Shown here piece after piece: positions 61,643-64,000 of a stretch of 64,000 nucleotides of DNA. The position numbers were made by a program, and so were the translations under genes. Each line of letters starts with the position of its first letter. The stretch's first letter is position 1. The notes below the pieces were generated by a model. It had not been told where the DNA came from and made no database searches. It saw nothing but the letters and a program-made list of their open reading frames with translations. This stretch comes from DUOA01 sp012839095 (lineage in GTDB: Bacteria > Bacillota > Clostridia > Caldicoprobacterales > DTU083). The stretch is from the NCBI GenBank assembly GCA_050951505.1, contig JBMNJE010000008.1:1-64000 (forward strand), read 5' to 3'.

Positions 61643-62761
61643 TCACAAGCCGATAATATCAGCCTGATCCACCCTGCGGGTTCCTTCTATATAACCTATT
61701 CCTTCATAGCAGGGTTCTGCATTTATAACAGGGCGTATCGGCCTCAGTGCCCTGTCTTTTTCTGCGTATCTTACGGAAATAGCAGGACCGTCTGTGCAGT
61801 GCCCCGACTGATACATATGAAAATCAAGCCATTCAGCTTGGTTTATTCCTTCAGGGGTACTTGTATTTCCGCTGAGATGGGCAGTTATTAATGGATAATG
61901 GGAGACTGCATCCTTAATCGTTTCTGCAGCCGTATGATATACGGAGATTTCTTCTTTTTCAGCATTGTAATTGGAGTCACCCGATACAATCCACACTGCA
62001 CCAAAGGCTGCATACCTTGCAGCAAGATAACGTGCAAACAATTTAATTGTCTTCTTGTCGAACCTGGCCTTTTTGCTTGGTCTTGCCTCCGGCTCATATA
62101 TTTTTTCCACATAGGTGTACCAAACGACAACCAAGGCAGTATACATTCCTGCATTTCTTGTTACTGCCATCATCTCGTCCAGGCACCGGAAATACTCGGG
62201 ATCTATTCTGTACATATCCCATTGTCCGTCTTCATCGGCTGCAAAGGGCGATCTGCTTTCAATGCCGCTTGCATCATACTGGGGGAGCACATTCATCTGA
62301 ACTACATTGAATCCCTGAGAGCTGCGAAATTCAATATACTCCTTCCATTCATCCAGGCTTGCTTTTGAAGTCGCTGCCCAGACTGTATCTCCCGTCCAGA
62401 AGAAAGGCGTGTCATCAGCGTGAACAAAGCCTCTCCCATTGCTGTTTACCTTTAAAAACCCATGCCTGAAAACAGGGTTTTCTCCCTGGTACTCAACAGC
62501 TTCAAACTTCCCTCTTCTGCCGGAAAAACCGCCCTTTTCGGATTCTGAAAAGCTCTCCCAATGCCATAATCCGGGTGCCGGAGGTGCAAACCTCACCTTC
62601 CATACATTATCCCCGTCCCAAAAACAGGGGGCAGTATACTGTTCTCCGGTCTGAGATACAAATCTCACTGAAAAATCTGCTTCTGTATAGGGATTCTGAA
62701 AGACATCCCTGCCGGTAAAGGCAAGCTCAATAATGTCCCAGACATGAATCTTCGTTATCAT
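61643..62761 (-). CDS. DUF5060/DUF4038 glycoside hydrolase-like protein (GH140-type), probably C-terminally truncated
   Basis: The 372-residue protein starts with a beta-sandwich (DUF5060-like, about 1-90: 'GDNVWKVRFAPPAPGLWHWE') and continues with a DUF4038 TIM-barrel ('FVHADDTPFFWTGDTVWAAT', 'QGFNVVQMNVLPQYD', 'AVWIVSGDSNYNAEKEEI', 'PVINAEPCYEGIGY'). The related GH140 family includes apiosidases acting on pectic side chains. Intact members normally have 450 or more residues and continue past 'NAEPCYEG' with a 'R...AAWWSLLSGA' segment. Here the frame ends soon after with 'RRVDQADIIGL', next to the MATE gene, so the last quarter is probably missing and activity is doubtful. Confidence 0.7.
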   Translation of the reverse strand: MITKIHVWDIIELAFTGRDVFQNPYTEADFSVRFVSQTGEQYTAPCFWDGDNVWKVRFAPPAPGLWHWESFSESEKGGFSGRRGKFEAVEYQGENPVFRHGFLKVNSNGRGFVHADDTPFFWTGDTVWAATSKASLDEWKEYIEFRSSQGFNVVQMNVLPQYDASGIESRSPFAADEDGQWDMYRIDPEYFRCLDEMMAVTRNAGMYTALVVVWYTYVEKIYEPEARPSKKARFDKKTIKLFARYLAARYAAFGAVWIVSGDSNYNAEKEEISVYHTAAETIKDAVSHYPLITAHLSGNTSTPEGINQAEWLDFHMYQSGHCTDGPAISVRYAEKDRALRPIRPVINAEPCYEGIGYIEGTRRVDQADIIGL

Positions 62762-62800
62762 TATATATCTCCTGGTAAGTGTATTTGAGTGAAAAAGCTA

Positions 62801-63757
62801 TTATGGAATAACGACTCCTTTTATATACCCTTCCGGTCTGTGCTCCAGGGTCTCAAAAGCTTCCTGGATTTCATCCAGGGTAAATCTGTGGGTAATTATA
62901 TCATCCATTTTAAATGTGCCCCTGTTTATAAACTCAATAGCCCGCCTCAGATTGTCCGGCGGCTTAAGGGCATATTTGGGGTGAGCAACTCTGATTTCTA
63001 TGGAACGGTCAATTGCCTCTCTGAAATCAAATTCTTTGCATGCTTCTTCATGGGAGCTCATTAAAACAAGGCGCCCCCTGCCGTTTTTTCTAAGGTAAGT
63101 AACTGCTGTATTCAAAAGTGCCGGTACTCCCGTTCCTTCGATTACAAAGTCAGCCATATGCCCCTTTGAAATCTCGGCAATCCTTTGCTTTACATCCTCT
63201 TTTTTGGGGTTAATGGTATGGGTTGCCCCGTATTTCTTTGCAAGCTCCAGCCTATGATCACTGATATCCACAGCAATAAGAGCCCCCAGATAATTGCCGG
63301 CCAGGGCCTGAACGCACCATAGGCCCATGGAACCGCAGCCGTTGATGAGGCCGTAATCACCGGCTTCCGGAGCGGCCGCATTCAGAACCGTGACAATGCA
63401 CTGCAGGGGTTCAACAAGGGCTGTTTTGGTATCCACCTGTTTCTCCAGTTTAAAGCATCCTTTTGCATTTGCAATAAGATATTCGGAAAAGCCTGCCATA
63501 TCAGCCGCCTCTCCGGTTATGGAATCACCGATTTCAAAGCCTTCCACATTTTCTCCGAGCTCTACTACAGTTCCTGCCCATTCATGGCCCAGTACCTGCG
63601 GATTCTCTCCTATAAGGCCCTTCCAATGATTGAGCTCCCAATTGCAAAGGCCGCATCCGCCTACTTTTACCAGGATTTGGCCCGGACCCGGGGATATCTC
63701 TACTTCTCTGACTTCCATTTTTCTAATATCTGTCAAAAACGCCCTTTTTGTCTTCAT
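62801..63757 (-). CDS. Zinc-type alcohol/polyol dehydrogenase (MDR family)
   Basis: This medium-chain dehydrogenase of 318 residues has a catalytic domain with 'GGCGLCNWELNHWKG' (Cys near 35-38) and 'VLGHEWAGTVVELGENVEGF' (GHE motif, near 58), then the Rossmann domain 'GLINGCGSMGLWCVQALA' and 'IAVDISDHRLELAKKYGATH'. The structural-zinc four-cysteine lobe is absent and the protein is about 30 residues shorter than typical members. The closest functional types by pattern are sorbitol/threonine-like sugar dehydrogenases. It is 39 bp upstream of the GH140-like gene and may share its transcript. Confidence 0.88.
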   Translation of the reverse strand: MKTKRAFLTDIRKMEVREVEISPGPGQILVKVGGCGLCNWELNHWKGLIGENPQVLGHEWAGTVVELGENVEGFEIGDSITGEAADMAGFSEYLIANAKGCFKLEKQVDTKTALVEPLQCIVTVLNAAAPEAGDYGLINGCGSMGLWCVQALAGNYLGALIAVDISDHRLELAKKYGATHTINPKKEDVKQRIAEISKGHMADFVIEGTGVPALLNTAVTYLRKNGRGRLVLMSSHEEACKEFDFREAIDRSIEIRVAHPKYALKPPDNLRRAIEFINRGTFKMDDIITHRFTLDEIQEAFETLEHRPEGYIKGVVIP

Positions 63758-63842
63758 GGTTTATAATCTCCCCCAATACTATTACATCAGTGCCATGCAT
63801 AGAAGCCGGCAGGGATTTGATGTTTGCTATAGTAATCGTATC

Positions 63843-63868
63843 ACACGTTGTTTCAACACGTTGTTTCA
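63843..63868. repeat. Two adjacent 13-bp direct repeats, candidate operator
   Basis: ACACGTTGTTTCA occurs twice without spacing (63843-63855 and 63856-63868), about 90-110 bp upstream of the dehydrogenase start. On the minus strand it reads TGAAACAACGTGT twice. Perfect adjacent repeats in a promoter position suggest a regulator site. Confidence 0.5.
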
Positions 63869-63879
63869 CAAGAAAAATA

Positions 63880-63931
63880 CATATTTAAGAAGGGGAGCAA
63901 TGGCCCGGATAAAAATCCCGGCCATTGCCCC
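63880..63931 (-). terminator. Terminator of the solute-binding protein gene
   Basis: GGGG-AG-CAATGGCCCGGAT (63892-63910) pairs with ATCCCGGCCATTG-C-CCC (63915-63931), about 18 pairs with one bulge. On the minus strand TTCTTAAATATGTATTTTTC follows. Confidence 0.85.
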
Positions 63932-63944
63932 ACACAAGCTTGTA

Positions 63945-64000
63945 TCAGCTGCCTCTTTTAGCTTCTCTGAACTCTGTAAACTGCTTCTGCAATTCAGCCA
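63945..64000 (-). CDS. 3' end of a probable extracellular sugar-binding protein (cut by window edge)
   Basis: Only the last 18 codons are in the window ('AELQKQFTEFREAKRGS' and stop). The amphipathic Lys/Arg-rich end resembles the C-terminus of ABC-type sugar-binding lipoproteins. The long terminator follows 14 nt later. With this length the family call is weak, though it would fit the surrounding glycan genes. Confidence 0.4.
   Translation of the reverse strand, partial: AELQKQFTEFREAKRGS

Overview
The window looks like chromosomal DNA of an anaerobic, fermentative, plant- or mucin-glycan-using member of the class Clostridia. The reasons are the [FeFe]-hydrogenase maturation operon, pyruvate formate-lyase, Gram-positive lipoproteins, strong AGGAGG ribosome binding sites, the CD3324-type small protein and many intracellular glycoside hydrolases. 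I cannot name a genus. Most genes lie on the minus strand.

Layout. 1-1.5 kb: transposon debris (start of an IS1634-type transposase, then an IS21-type end and a broken istA) running directly into the 3' end of hydF. 1.5-5.6 kb: hydrogenase maturation operon (TM1266-like regulator, hydE, hydG, hydF), preceded by a roughly 200-nt structured transcript or leader with its own promoter-like sequence and a terminator touching the first RBS. 5.9-8.8 kb: GerMN lipoprotein, PIG-V-like mannosyltransferase, small membrane protein, cold-shock gene with a long leader. 8.9-13.6 kb: TetR regulator divergent from an MMPL exporter and a heptad-repeat exported protein whose 3' part is frameshifted. 13.6-17.2 kb: truncated AraC regulator and a GH2 beta-galactosidase. 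17.4-20.7 kb: solute-sensing diguanylate cyclase and an MFS exporter. 20.9-23.4 kb: chimeric rhaM/uroD remnant, GH29 fucosidase and tRNA-Ala(GGC). 23.5-26.8 kb: unassigned alpha/alpha-barrel protein and an AAA/DUF4143 ATPase.

27-31.3 kb: an isoprenoid operon (NusG_II protein, Gx transporter, polyprenyl diphosphate synthase) divergent from an NDH-2/DoxX fusion, which points to membrane quinone chemistry. 31.5-34.6 kb: pflB and a frameshifted pflA. 35-37.8 kb: cytochrome-b5-like lipoprotein with a haem-type membrane partner, PspC protein, Crp/Fnr regulator, DUF1292 protein. 37.9-42 kb: GH78 rhamnosidase, ddl, HD hydrolase. 42-48.2 kb: BadF-type sugar kinase, two tandem SIS paralogues, ceramidase-like hydrolase, GH43. 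48.7-54.8 kb: ROK repressor, WrbA, Ldh_2 dehydrogenase, esterase, HflC and HflK. 54.9-55.9 kb: an unusual region with a perfect sigma-A promoter, very short ORFs with strong RBSs, and stacked terminators ahead of a CD3324-family gene. 56.3-64 kb: AlaT-type aminotransferase, GH2 beta-mannosidase, ROK remnant, MATE exporter, truncated GH140-like gene, zinc-type dehydrogenase, and the last codons of a probable sugar-binding protein.

Together the genes describe cytosolic breakdown of imported oligosaccharides (galactosides, fucosides, rhamnosides, xylosides/arabinosides, mannosides), mixed-acid and H2-evolving fermentation, and membrane electron transfer. Several loci are decayed (istA, araC, rhaM/uroD, ROK, GH140-like). 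Two others (pflA and the heptad-repeat gene) differ from an intact frame by one apparent extra base and could be real lesions or sequence errors.
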